From assembly GCF_003597395.2 (NCBI RefSeq), contig NC_133782.1, positions 3,471,556 to 3,535,555 of the forward strand: 64,000 nucleotides of DNA. The letters are read 5' to 3'. The position numbers were made by a program, and so were the translations under genes. Of the stretch, positions 1 through 10,022 are shown piece by piece. Under the pieces are notes generated by a model that saw only the letters and a list, made by a program, of their open reading frames with translations, made no database searches and was not told the DNA's origin. The first letter of the stretch is position 1, and each line of letters starts with the position of its first letter. The DNA is from Chelonoidis abingdonii. Taxonomy: Eukaryota; Chordata; Testudines; Testudinidae.

Positions 1-111
1 TATGTTACACTTAGAACCGACAGCTTCTCTCAGTTTTGATGCTTTGCTGCTGTTTGGCTGCTGAAAATGGAGCCTGATTGTACCAGAGCAAATTCCAAAT
101 AGTACTTTATA

Positions 112-232
112 GCATCATAGAAGTGTGGGACTGGAAGGGACCTTGAGAGGCCATCTAGTCCAGTCCCCTGCACTCAAGGCAGGACAACATAATAACTAGA
201 CCATTCCTGACAGATGTTTGTCTAACCTGTTC
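112..232 (-). mobile_element. CR1 LINE 3' fragment
   Basis: It starts with a CR1 tail on the - strand (atcatagaa...) followed by the typical gggaccttgagaggccat and catctagtccagtcccctgc phrases. It is heavily 5' truncated. Confidence 0.75.
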
Positions 233-1735
233 ATAAACACAACTGTGGTGGTCCTACAGTTTAGTAAGGGGCCTATGCAAAATAACTTGGGTGAGGGCCG
301 TCCAATACCCTCTACATAACCATCATCCCTACAAGAGCTGGCTGCCCCCTGGCTGACTGTAATCCCCTCAGGTCGTGACATCCCTGCCCATCTCCATTTT
401 CATACACTCCCACACCAACCTGTCTGAAGTGCTGTTGCTCCCCGCGCTTGGGGCTGGCCGTGCAAGTTTCCACATGTGGGTCAGGTGACTGCAGTTGGGG
501 AATTCTGCATTCTTCTGCACTCCCTGGCATCTCTGCCAAGCAGGACCAAGGGCAGGGACTTGGAGTGAGATTCTGGCTGGCAATTCAGAACCATGTGTGG
601 TGTGGGACTCCATATGACTGCACAGATAGCAGAGAGCCCCTGCAGCCAAGTATCCGTGGACTTGGGTGGACTATCCCACTGGCTTTCTGAATAGCACTGG
701 GGGCTCATGGCTTAAGAATATTTTGGAGGCTGGGAGATATGAACCCATTGACTTTTCCACCGGTGCTGGAGCACATCAGCCTGATGGTAGTGTAGGGGAT
801 GCTGTGTGTTGTCTATCTGCAGCAGCGTCAGATGCTTTCCGATCCGTTAAACCCCATCCCAGTTGCCGTGATAACCCTTTCAGCTGGGTTACAGCAACCT
901 AGAGGCCAACGTGGATTTTTGTGGGGTGCTGGTAGCTGCTGCCTTGAGGAAGAGGAGGACTGGGGGGCTGGCAGGGCATTGGATTTCAGTGACAGCTAAG
1001 CTGCCTTAGTCCAGGGGCCATGGCTGAAAGCAGGGTGTCCTTTCTCCAGTAAATGCGATAAACAGGAAGTAGGGGAGCTGGGGCTTGGCAGTTTGGACAT
1101 GAAAGGTGAAATTTATGAAATCCCAGTTGTAGGGTAGAAAAGGGTTAATCGGGCCCTGTAACAGAGTCTAAGGGTCAATCCCTTCCCCAGACAGCTTGTT
1201 TTAGGGCAAATGGTGACTTGCAGGATAACATCTGGAGCAATGAAGAAAGAAAAAAATTATTTCCAGCTCTGTTTTAGAACTCTTGTTACAACATTCCATG
1301 GGGCCTTATTCCATCTGATACTAAACCCCAGATAGCCCCATTTTGTGATTCTTGTGCGAGATGCATCTTCTGGGGATGTCGGGGTATTCAGGTGCCAGCA
1401 GAGTCACTCTCCTTTGGAAAACATGCTTTTGGACACTAGCTTTGCTCTCCAGGTCTGATAGTAAGTGGCCTGTAAACAGGGGAGGGCCAGGTTTTCAAAA
1501 TCTGCATTTTCAGATCCATTTGGCATGCAACTGTGTGCTGCGCTCGCAGGCCCCATTTCAGAAGTTGTGCTCACAGCTCAGGCGTTTTAATGCATGTTAA
1601 AAGCTTGTCAAACTCTGCTATAATCACTCCTTCCCTTCTGACTGAACAGGCTGATGACGAATGACATAAAGAGATGAGGATCGGATCACTTATGAACTGA
1701 TGGAATTCTCTCAAGTCTGCCATGTTCCTTCTGTT
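233..1735. other. No recognised feature
   Basis: Both strands lack a recognisable exon or repeat here. The short ORFs (under 100 codons) show no domain. Confidence 0.5.
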
Positions 1736-1809
1736 AGGCTTTGTCTGTGCTGCAAAGCTAGGTCGGCATAGCCCCATGGTGTAGATGCAGTCGTACATGC
1801 ACAGAAAGA
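1736..1809 (+). mobile_element. Terminal fragment of an inverted-repeat DNA element
   Basis: The sequence ttgtctgtgctgcaaagc, aggtcggcatag and ggtgtagatgcag resembles the left end of a turtle DNA element whose right end resembles 3120-3907. It is cut off at 1810 by the next element. Confidence 0.4.
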
Positions 1810-2725
1810 GTTGTTCTTCTTCGAGCGATGGCTCATGTCCATCCCAATAGATGCGTGCGCGCTGCGTGCATGATCGTCGGAAGTTTTTACCCTAGCGGTA
1901 CCGGTCGGGTCAGCTGTGGAGCCCTCGGTGTATATAGGCCCCTGCCGACCCGCCACCTGCTCAGCTCCTTCCTACCGCCAGAGACGGTCATTGGAGCAAC
2001 TGGTCTCTTGCTTTAGCAAGTGCTTCCTAGTGGTTTTCCCTGTACATAGTTGTTATCCTTCATCTTAGTTTATTAGTTAGTTCGTTAGTACATTTAAGTT
2101 GGGGGATTCCACCCCCCCAGTATTTTTCCCCATCACCGGGGCATGCGGCGGCCCCAGGGGTTCAAGCCGTGCAATAGGTGTGGTAGGCACAGGCCCAGAG
2201 GGGATCCACACACCGCTAGTCTGAAGTGCCTGGGAGAGGGTCATTGGCCAGAAAAGTGCACCGTCTGCAGAGGCTTCACGCCCAGAACTGAGAGGGAGAG
2301 AGACTATCACCTCACACTCCTCTGGGTGGAGTCCACTCTCCAGCTCAAGCGTTGGCACCAGCAGCCTCGGTGCACAGTGCACCAGCCTGGGCACTGAGTA
2401 AGGGCTCACATAAGGAGCATCAGCACCATTCCCCTGTGCGGAAGGCCAGCTCATCAGTGTGGCACTGATCACAATCCCCAGCACCACATAAGAAGAAGAA
2501 GGTGGAGCAGGGCCGCTCCCCTGCCAAGAAGAGTGGACAGGACTCCTCCATGGTGTGTCCCATGTTGGGACACCAGAAGGCTGCTCCGTCATTCCTGGCA
2601 CCGTTGACTCCAGACTCCAGGGGGGTCTGTCGAGTCCAGTGTTGGTGAACTCTCCGATCCGGGAAGTGTTGGAGGAGGACTGGACCTATTGGAATGGACA
2701 TGAGCAACACATCTTGAAGAACAAC
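1810..2725 (+). mobile_element. Retroelement with inverted ends and zinc-knuckle ORF, possibly DIRS-like
   Basis: Segments 1810-1850 and 2685-2725 are inverted copies of each other. They share gttgttcttc at the tip and gctcatgtccat(c/t)ccaatag inside. A TATA-like tatatagg is at 1930, and a GTTAGT-rich leader follows near 2070. An 84-codon ORF lies at 2143-2397. I recall very similar multicopy sequences in turtle and crocodilian genomes. Inverted ends plus a gag-like Cys/His protein suggest a non-autonomous DIRS relative. No tyrosine recombinase or reverse transcriptase is present. Confidence 0.5.
2143..2397 (+). CDS. Zinc-knuckle, gag-like ORF inside a retroelement
   Basis: The 84-codon ORF begins MRRPQGFKPCNRCGRHRPRG, with the pattern CxxC, DPH, CLGEGH, CxxC and then FTPRTERERDYHL. 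Spaced Cys pairs around a CLGxxH core resemble gag proteins of DIRS-type elements as I remember them. The frame is open but short, and no downstream pol frame exists. It is probably a relic and not a host gene. Confidence 0.45.
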   Translation: MRRPQGFKPCNRCGRHRPRGDPHTASLKCLGEGHWPEKCTVCRGFTPRTERERDYHLTLLWVESTLQLKRWHQQPRCTVHQPGH

Positions 2726-3119
2726 AGTTACCAAAGGTGAGTAACCGTCTTTTCTGCTGGTGTGGGACTCTTTTCTTGGCATAGCTGTGTCTACACTGCG
2801 GGTTTGTTGGCACTGCTGTGTTGGTGCAGTGGCATCCTCGCTGCAGGTTCAGCAAGACAGTGCTGCACGAATGCATGAGTGACGCCTGTACTCTGCACCC
2901 AGAAGGACTAGAAATGCCATTGGGTAATTACGTCAGCAGGTGGACCTGACGGCTGTTGGTTTGTATTGCTTAGTCCTGACCAGCAATGCTGATCTCTCCC
3001 TTTGTTGCAATAAATGAGCCATAACCTTGCCTGCTAATTAAGAGGATAGTCAAGAGATTCAATGTCAGTTCAGGGGTGCATGTTTGGCCTGGTCTGCGCT
3101 TGTTATGGCATGCAGGGCT

Positions 3120-3907
3120 GTGGCAAAATTTCATGCCCTGAGTGCGATGGTTAGGTCGACCTAACCCCCGGTGTAGACCCAAGAAGGACAATGGAAGAAT
3201 TCTTCGGTTGACCTAGCTACCACCTCTCAGAAAGGTGGGTTAACTGCACTGATGGAAGAACCCCTTCTGTCGATGTAGGGGTGAAAGTAACTTAAAGGAC
3301 CTATCGGTACTCTGGAGTCCTTAGGAGGGGTGGGGACTCAACCAGAAGAGGCGGGGCCTCAACCGGAAAAGGCAGGGCCTTTAAATCCCCAGGTGCTTTA
3401 AATTAGGATTTAAAGGGCCTGGGCCTGGGGCTGGAGCTGGGGCTGTGGTAGCGGCAGCTGGAACCCCAGGCACTTTAAGTTACCCCCGGAGCTACCAGCT
3501 GCAGAGGCTTTAAATCACTTTAAATCACCATCATAGGGAGTTCCCAGCTGTCACTGCCACCCTGGGGCCCCGCCTCTGGCGGAGCTTTAAAGAGCCCAAG
3601 GCTCCGCTGCAGTAGCGGCACCTGGGAGCCCCTGGGCCTCTAAATCACTGCCAGAGCCCCGTTGCCGCTGCCCCAGGGCTCCAGCAGCGGGGCTTGGGTG
3701 GCGATTTAAAGGGCCCCGGAGGGTAGCAGCAGTGGGAGCTCTGGGCCCTTTAAATTGCCGCCAGGGGAAGCTGATTGGCCCTGGTACGGCTCTCTGGCTC
3801 TTGCTGATAAGCCATACCCAGGGTGTACCGGCTTACTTTCACCTCTGGTCTACACTGTGGCTTTACAGTGGCACAGATGCAGCAGCTGTGGTGTAGACGT
3901 ACCCTTA
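3120..3907 (+). mobile_element. DNA element (right part) split by a hAT-like insertion
   Basis: The part 3120-3275 (ttaggtcgacctaacccc, ggtgtagaccc, gacctagctaccacctctc) and the part 3848-3907 (gtctacactgtgg ... ggtgtagacgtaccctta) belong to one element. Its terminus reads gggtacgtctacac inverted. The interruption is another element at 3276-3847. Confidence 0.6.
3276..3847 (+). mobile_element. hAT-like non-autonomous element, aggggtgaaagtaa family, short copy
   Basis: The terminal inverted repeats are aggggtgaaagtaa and ttactttcacctct. The body is GC-rich with repeated ctttaaat motifs. It is the short relative of the 2.05-kb copy at 35451-37502. Target duplications are decayed. It sits inside another DNA element. 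Confidence 0.7.
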
Positions 3908-5610
3908 GAAAGAAACCAGCTTGCTACATACACTTCATTTTTCATGCATTCATTTCTATTGTCTGGATACAAAGGTTGCAATCCTGTTTCCATCTAAGTC
4001 AATTGCAAAACTCTGATTGGTTTCCATGGAGCCAAGATTTCATTCAGACTGTTGACATGAGCTTTTCTGTTACAGATGTAATCTCTGAAATGTTCCTCCC
4101 CATTCCTTTGGTCTCACGGAGCCCATCCAGTGCTGGTTTGGTGGAGCTCTTCCTGCCTGCTCATTTGTTTGTCTCTCATGGTGTTTTTTGGATAATTGAC
4201 ATGATCCTGGTTTGCGTCAATGTTTTCTTTCCTCCTGGCAAAGACAGCTCTGTTACTGGTACCTGCCTTACCCTGCACTCTTCATCACCGAATCGTCCAC
4301 GTAATTGTTAGCAATGTCCCCTTCTCTTTTCTAGGTGATGTAAATACCCCTGACCTCACTGTTGCCTGACGCAGTGACTTCTTACTTAGATGAAGTGGCT
4401 TTTTCACCTCCCCTTTTTATGGACTGCTGCCTCACGTCTCTGCTTTGGCCTTCCCACTTTGCGCTGAAATCCTGCCCATCCTCTCCTGCCCCAGCTGCTT
4501 TTTGATCTCCCAGAAGCACCTCTCTCTCTCCTGCCTTTGATTACTCTTCTGCATTTTCTTGGCCATCCCCAGTGGCAGCTGGTGTATTTTATTGCTGAAG
4601 AGAGTACAGCACACGTGGGCATTCAGTCATTTATCTTTGAGCACTTTCCATTTCCTCTCTGTGTACTTTTCCTAATGACTAATAGACAAACAGCCGCAAT
4701 AGAGTGTGTTGCCCACAATGCTTGGGCTCATCGCCACAGCAACAGTAAGACAGCTTCCATTAAAACTGCCATCAGAAATGCAAGGCATTTCCAGGGAATA
4801 TGAGTACCGAGTGGAGTTGAGTGCCTGGGATGAAGAGGGCAGGGTAGAGATTCTTCCATGGAGGTGTATGGACTTCTACTAATGGGGCACCCCGGGGGTA
4901 TAATTCATCCACAGAGGTAACAGTGCAAAACCCCGGAGTCCATCAAAGCGTCCATGCTTCCACCGATTCTCCACAGAATAAGTATTGTGCTTCCAGTGAA
5001 GAATTGCCTGCCCTTTATATTCTTATTAGCCTTGTACTGGGTAGGCTCTGCTCCCTCTTCTTGACAAAGTGCTCTGAGGCAGGGTACGCGGAACTGAGCT
5101 CTTTGCTGCCGGTATCCTCCTTACCCTTCAGATTCGACTAGCTAATCTTGGGTTTGCTGACGCTGTTGTGGAAGGACTATCTCTTTACTGTAAACAAGGA
5201 CCCAGATTTCCATAGTGGCAATAATTGTGCCTGCAAATTGATACTTCACACGCAGTTACGCCCGTGAGCTAGTGCCGCCGAACCAGAAAGGGAAATGGAG
5301 TGATTCGTGTCCATTGTTCAGACTGAGCAAACCAGACAAGATAACAAACTCTTGTTTGCATTAAGCCACCAGAAGCAAGGGGCTAATGAGGGGGATTTCA
5401 GAAGCACCTGGGGCAGGTTGGGGCCTACCTCCCACTGATGACTTTGGAAATCTCCCCCTGAGACAAACCCTTCAGTCACCCACTACATAGAGCATCTCCA
5501 TGTGGAAAACCATGTGACCGGAAGGGTAAGAGCTGGAGGGGGAGACAATACTCTGCGACTACCAGCTGCAAGGAGACATTTGCCCCATCAGATGGCAGAG
5601 AGGCTGCTAA
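3908..5610. other. No recognised gene
   Basis: The longest open frame begins at 3823 on the + strand (162 codons) and ends at 4311. It starts inside the tail of a transposon and resembles no family I know. Nothing else stands out. Confidence 0.45.
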
Positions 5611-5870
5611 GTTACTGATATTGCAGTGAACTGCGTTGTGCTAGCCGCTGTCTAGGAGCACGGTAACAGACAGTCCCTGTTCCAAGGAGCTTATGGCCAG
5701 CTAGACAAGCAGAAAGGAAAGATTATTCTCCACGTTTTACATATGGGGACTTGAGGCAGAGAGAGGTCAAGCAAGTTGCCATGGGGCATTCAGAGAATCT
5801 GTGGCAGAGCCAGGAGATGCTGCTGGCTCTTGAGTCCCCATCCAGTGCCTTAGGCACGAGACTGTCCTTC
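5611..5870 (+). repeat. Ancient MIR/CORE-type SINE
   Basis: It contains the decayed phrases acagacagtccctgttccaa, gaggcagagagaggtcaagc and tctgtggcagagccaggag, typical of this old amniote SINE group. Confidence 0.65.
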
Positions 5871-7221
5871 CTAGGGAGCTGGGGGGCTCACCCTGGAACT
5901 GAGCCAGGAACTGGCTGGCCTGGAGATATTTGTCTAGCACATGCAGCTCTCTGCAGGCACCAGCTGGTCTTAAAACTGTTGGCAAAAGCAGCGATTTCTC
6001 GCCGCGCGGCTGCCATTCCCATTCTCCCTCTCTGTACCCCGGCGCCGTGCTCAGAGCAGGTTAGTGCAGTTATCCCACAGCTCTCCTGCAGCCCCACCCA
6101 GAGCCAGTGAAATGTGGCCCACCTGCAGCCTGAAATCCTCTGCCACGTGCCTGGGGCTGCTGTCTCCTGTGCTCCCTGGCAGCGCTGGAGTGACTGCTTT
6201 TCGCTCAAGCTGCAATCAGTGCACTTGGCTCTCGCTGAGCCTCTTCAGTGGCAGTGGTGAGGTTGGAGGTGCGTTTGCAAAGCCCCTGCAGCCACCTGGC
6301 TCAGGGAGGCAGACGCTGGCTCCTACCCGGCTGAGTGCAAAGCTCTGATCCCGCATGGTCTGTCTGCTTCCTGCCTTCATACCTGGCTGCCGCCACCCCG
6401 AGCTTCCGTTCTTGAGGTGGAGCCCGAGGACCAGAGTGAGACGGCAAATATCTCGCAAGGTTTTTGTTGTTGTTCTGCACCATCCCAATAGCACGCTCGA
6501 TACTGTGCAGACCTAGCCAAGGACACGGTACCTAACCTGGCCCACGTCACTGAGGAACTAGCTCAGGGGGTCAGTGCATTCATTTGGGTCTAGCCGTTGC
6601 TGGGGTTTTTGATTCTTTAACCATTTCAGCGCTGCTGGTTTGGGAGCCTTTATGCAGAAGTTGGATGCTGCGGGGGGAGGGAGGAATGGTGCTGCAGTCA
6701 GAGGCACAAGGTGGTATTTGCCATATTTGATATGCTCAGAAAAAAGGGGTTGAGTGAGGAGAGAGAAGGCGGGAGAAGAGCTATAGAAAATGTTGGTGAG
6801 CCCTTCAACTGCCGTTGGCTCCATCCCTGGTCATCCCCTCTCCCTTCCTCTCCTGCCGCCCCCCAAGAAGCATGGCCCCGCCAGCACGGAGCATTTCCAA
6901 TAGCCACCCTATTGATTATGAGGTGACTGGCTTGATTGTTCCCATCTCGCTGAGATAAGGGGTGCTGGCAGAGTTTTCCATGCGAGATGAAACTGGTCAA
7001 GTCCTATTTAAAGCACCAAGCACAGAAGTGCAAAACTGCTGCTCACATCTGCTGCCCTTCGTGTGTGGGGCAGAGGAGGCCTGGGTGGGGCCAAAAGGAG
7101 GAGATGCACCTTCCACCCCAGAAAGTGCATTGACTGCGGCACAGAGCAGCCATATTTCTCATAGGTTTATGGTGTGTTGGATAGTGTGAGAACACATGAG
7201 GGCATGGAAAAGAGACACTGT
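5871..7221. other. No recognised feature
   Basis: This is ordinary sequence with overlapping short ORFs on both strands. None has a domain or consistent splice borders. Confidence 0.45.
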
Positions 7222-7266
7222 ATTCATAGATATAAGGCCAAAAGAGATGGCTGTGATCATCTAGTC

Positions 7267-7868
7267 CAGTGGTTCTCAACCAGGGTGCACGTCCCCCCGG
7301 GGGTACGCAGAGGCCTTGCAGGGCTACATCCGCTCAGCTAGAGATTTGCCTAGTTCTACAACAGGCGACAGAAAAAGCGCTAGTGAAGTCAATATGAATG
7401 AAAATTTCATACAGACAATGGCTTGTTTATACGGCTCTCTATACTATACACTGAAATGTAAGTACAATATTTATATTCCAATTGATTTATTTGCTAATTC
7501 TATGGTGAAAGTGAGAGAGTCAGCCATTGTTCAGTACTAGTGGCTGCGACATTTATGTCTGGCTGCGTATGCAAGTAGTTGTTAAGGGAGGGGGAGGGAT
7601 AATTCAGTGGTTTGAGCATTGGCCTGCTAAACCCAGGGTTGTGAGTTCAATCCTTGAGGGGGCTACTTAGGGATCTACGGCAAAAATCAGTACTTGGTCC
7701 TGCAAGTGAAGGCAGGGGGCTGGACTCAGTGACCTTTCAAGGTCCCTTCCAGTTCTAGGAGATTGGTTTATCTCCAATTATTACTAAGTGAGGTGAAACT
7801 TGGGGGTGCACAAGACAAATCAGACTCCTAAGAGGGGTACAGTTGTCTGGAAAGGTTGAGAGCCACTA
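7267..7868 (+). mobile_element. hAT-like element with perfect 8-bp target duplication
   Basis: The termini cagtggttctcaacc and ggttgagagccacta are inverted repeats. The flanking 8-mer atctagtc occurs at 7259-7266 and at 7869-7876. It has no transposase frame, and a SINE sits inside it at 7589-7785. Confidence 0.88.
7589..7785 (+). repeat. tRNA-derived tortoise SINE
   Basis: A-box-like region ttcagtggtttgagcattgg, then cctgctaaacccagggttg, B-box-like gttcaatcc and a tail gtcccttccagttctagg. This is the tRNA-derived SINE family common in turtles. It is inserted into a hAT-like element. Confidence 0.85.
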
Positions 7869-8021
7869 ATCTAGTCTGACCTCCTGTATAACACCGGCCA
7901 TAGAACTTCCCTGAATTAATTCCTGTTTGAAATAGAGGAAAAGCATCCAGTCTTGAGTTGAACATTTCCAGGGATGGAGAATCCGCCACAACATTACAGC
8001 AGTGCCTACTGTAATCTAGAG

Positions 8022-8963
8022 CAGTGGTCACCAACTGGTTGATCGCAATCGACTGGTCGATTCTAGAGGATCTCCCAGTCAATCACGATCTCTGGCAGTG
8101 CAGCGTGGCTGCCGCTAAGGCAGACTCCCTGCCTTCCCCGACCCCATGCCGCTCCTGCAAGCGGCCAGCACGGCCCCGTGGCCCCAGGGCAGGAGTCTCC
8201 CTCTGCACGCTGCTCCTGCCTGCAAACACCACTCCCACAACTCCCATTGGCCGGAGAGCTGCGGGGGGGTGCTTGCAGAGAGGGGCAGCGCTAAGGGCCA
8301 TATGCCCCCTGCACTCCCCAGGGGCCGAAGGAGCACGTTGGCCCCTTTTGGGAGCGGTGTGGGGCCAGGATAGGCAGGGAGCCTGCCTGAGTCTTGCTGT
8401 GCCCACCGCTGACTGAGAGTCACTGGAGGTAAGTGCTGCTTGGCAGAAGGTTGTATCCCAACCCCTATCCCTGAGCCCCCTCCTGGAGTCAGCACCCCGA
8501 ACCTTTCCTGCATCCCAAGCCCCAGCACTGCACCCCTTCCCAGAGCCAGCACATGTCCCTCCTCCTGCACTCTAACCCCCTGCCCCAGCCCTGACCCCCC
8601 CTCCTAGAGCCAGTACCCCATACCCTCTCCTGCACCCCAACTCCCTGCCCCAGCCCTGATACCCTCCTGCACCCAAACTCCCTCCTAAAGCTTGCACCCC
8701 TCATCCACTCCTGCACCCCAACCTCTTTCCCCAGGCTCAGCCCGGAGCCCCCTCCCACTCTGCAAACCCCTCAGCCCCAGCCCAGAGCCTGCACCCCCTC
8801 CCAAACCTCAACAGTGAGGGTGGGGGAGAGCGAGCGACAGAGAGAGGGAGGGATGGAGTGAGCAGGGCGGGACTTTGGGGATGGGGTAGGGCCTCAGGGT
8901 AGATCCTGGGTGGCCCTTAGATTCAAAAAGTGATCTTGGGCGTAAAAAGTTTGGAGACCACTG
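8022..8963 (+). mobile_element. hAT-like element, cagtggtcaccaac family
   Basis: The termini cagtggtcaccaac and tttggagaccactg are imperfect inverted repeats. The flanks atctagag and ttctagaa look like a decayed 8-bp target duplication. The interior is GC-rich with C-rich pentamer-like stretches (caccccctccc). No transposase is present, and the overlapping ORFs here are compositional artefacts. Confidence 0.75.
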
Positions 8964-9309
8964 TTCTAGAAGATAGCATCCAAGGAGAATTTAGGTGCTG
9001 ACCTCATATTTTCTAGATTTCTCTTCCCGTGCAGTTTCTTATTCCCACCCAGGGGCAGATCCAAAGGAAAGATTCCAGTTGACATCAATGGGCTCTAGGT
9101 CAGGCCCATTATTTGCAGTAAAAACCCAATTTTGGGTTTTTCACGAGATTCTCTGCTCATGCTGAATTGCCTGGAATCCTCTGTTTCCACATCTGGTTTC
9201 TTTGTGCTATGGATGATTTTGTTTTAACTGAGGAATAAATAGTAAGAAAACATAACATCTCATGAGGAATGTGCGTGACCAAGCCCTCTGGGGTGGACAG
9301 AAGAGTGAG

Positions 9310-9545
9310 GTCTGGCTGAAGCCCAGAGCTGGCAGTTAGGGACCTGCCTTCTACTCCCAATTTTGGACTGACTCACTCTTCAGCCTTAGGCAAGTTGCTT
9401 CACTTCTCTGGGCCTCGGTTTCTCATCTGTAAAACAGGAGTGAAATGTGCGCAGGGGGCCTGAGGTTAATGTTTGTGAAGTGTTTTGAGTTCCCTGCCTA
9501 GATGGCACAGAGCAGAGTACAGTATTAGGTGCCTGGTGATAAAAC
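9310..9545 (+). repeat. MIR/CORE-type SINE
   Basis: It contains the MIR core phrases ttaggcaagttgcttcactt and ctcggtttctcatctgtaaa, followed by a decayed 3' part (gtgaagtgttttgag). Confidence 0.75.
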
Positions 9546-9931
9546 TGAAGGAGGACGGATAATACAGAGCACAGAAAAGGTTTGTTTAAAAAAAAACAAA
9601 CCCATGCTGGACCAAATCTTCATGTGGTGTAAGTCAGCAGAGCGCCGCTGAAATGGGACTTGGCTCTCTGGGAAGAATGGCTTCCCCTAGGGACTGGAGA
9701 GGCCAAGCGCTTCCATTCTTGTTTGTTTGTGGTACCATAGCACCCTACAGGCTCCAATCAGGGAGTGGGCCCCAAAGCAGTAGGTACGGGGGACACGCAA
9801 TGAAAAAGCTGGACCTTGCCCCAGACACTTAACTATGTATCCTCCAGTCCCCCAGTTGAGGTGCCTCTCAAGTGACGTCGTCCACACTTCCAGCTCTCAC
9901 TCTCTTCCCTCCTGTCTTTCTCTTTATTTAG

Positions 9932-10022
9932 CTGGTGTGCCGGTTATCCTCACTGCCGAGACCTGCAGTGCTATTGCTATGTCCCTGCCGGGAAGCAGAC
10001 GGTCCTCCGCTGGCTCTCGAAG
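9932..10022 (+). CDS. SNPH: SNPH first coding exon (5' UTR 9932-9978, coding 9979-10022)
   Basis: A long pyrimidine tract ends in AG at 9930-9931, and the exon ends at a GTGAAT donor at 10023. The first ATG is at 9979 and encodes [14 protein letters not shown], with the next Arg split across the junction. No other ATG occurs earlier in the exon. The family start I remember is two residues longer (MAMSLPGS). Here that first codon is ATT, so the second Met has to serve. Confidence 0.88.

Larger units (their letters stand above)
7222..8021 (-). mobile_element. CR1 3' region carrying nested insertions
   Basis: The flanks 7222-7266 (attcatagatataaggccaaaag, gtgatcatctagtc) and 7869-8021 (tgacctcctgtataacacc, ccatagaacttccc) are adjacent parts of one CR1 3' region on the - strand. 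They are interrupted by the hAT-like element at 7267-7868. Confidence 0.8.

Noticed and set aside
3823..4311. 162-codon + strand ORF with hydrophobic stretches
   Set aside because: It starts inside a transposon end, has no homologue I recognise, and has no splice or promoter support.
8083..8758. Overlapping ORFs on both strands
   Set aside because: They are generated by C-rich repeats inside the hAT-like element 8022-8963.
1..9931. RAD21L1 exons, expected upstream of SNPH from human synteny
   Set aside because: No cohesin-like coding segment was recognised on either strand, so the gene is either outside the window or not adjacent here.
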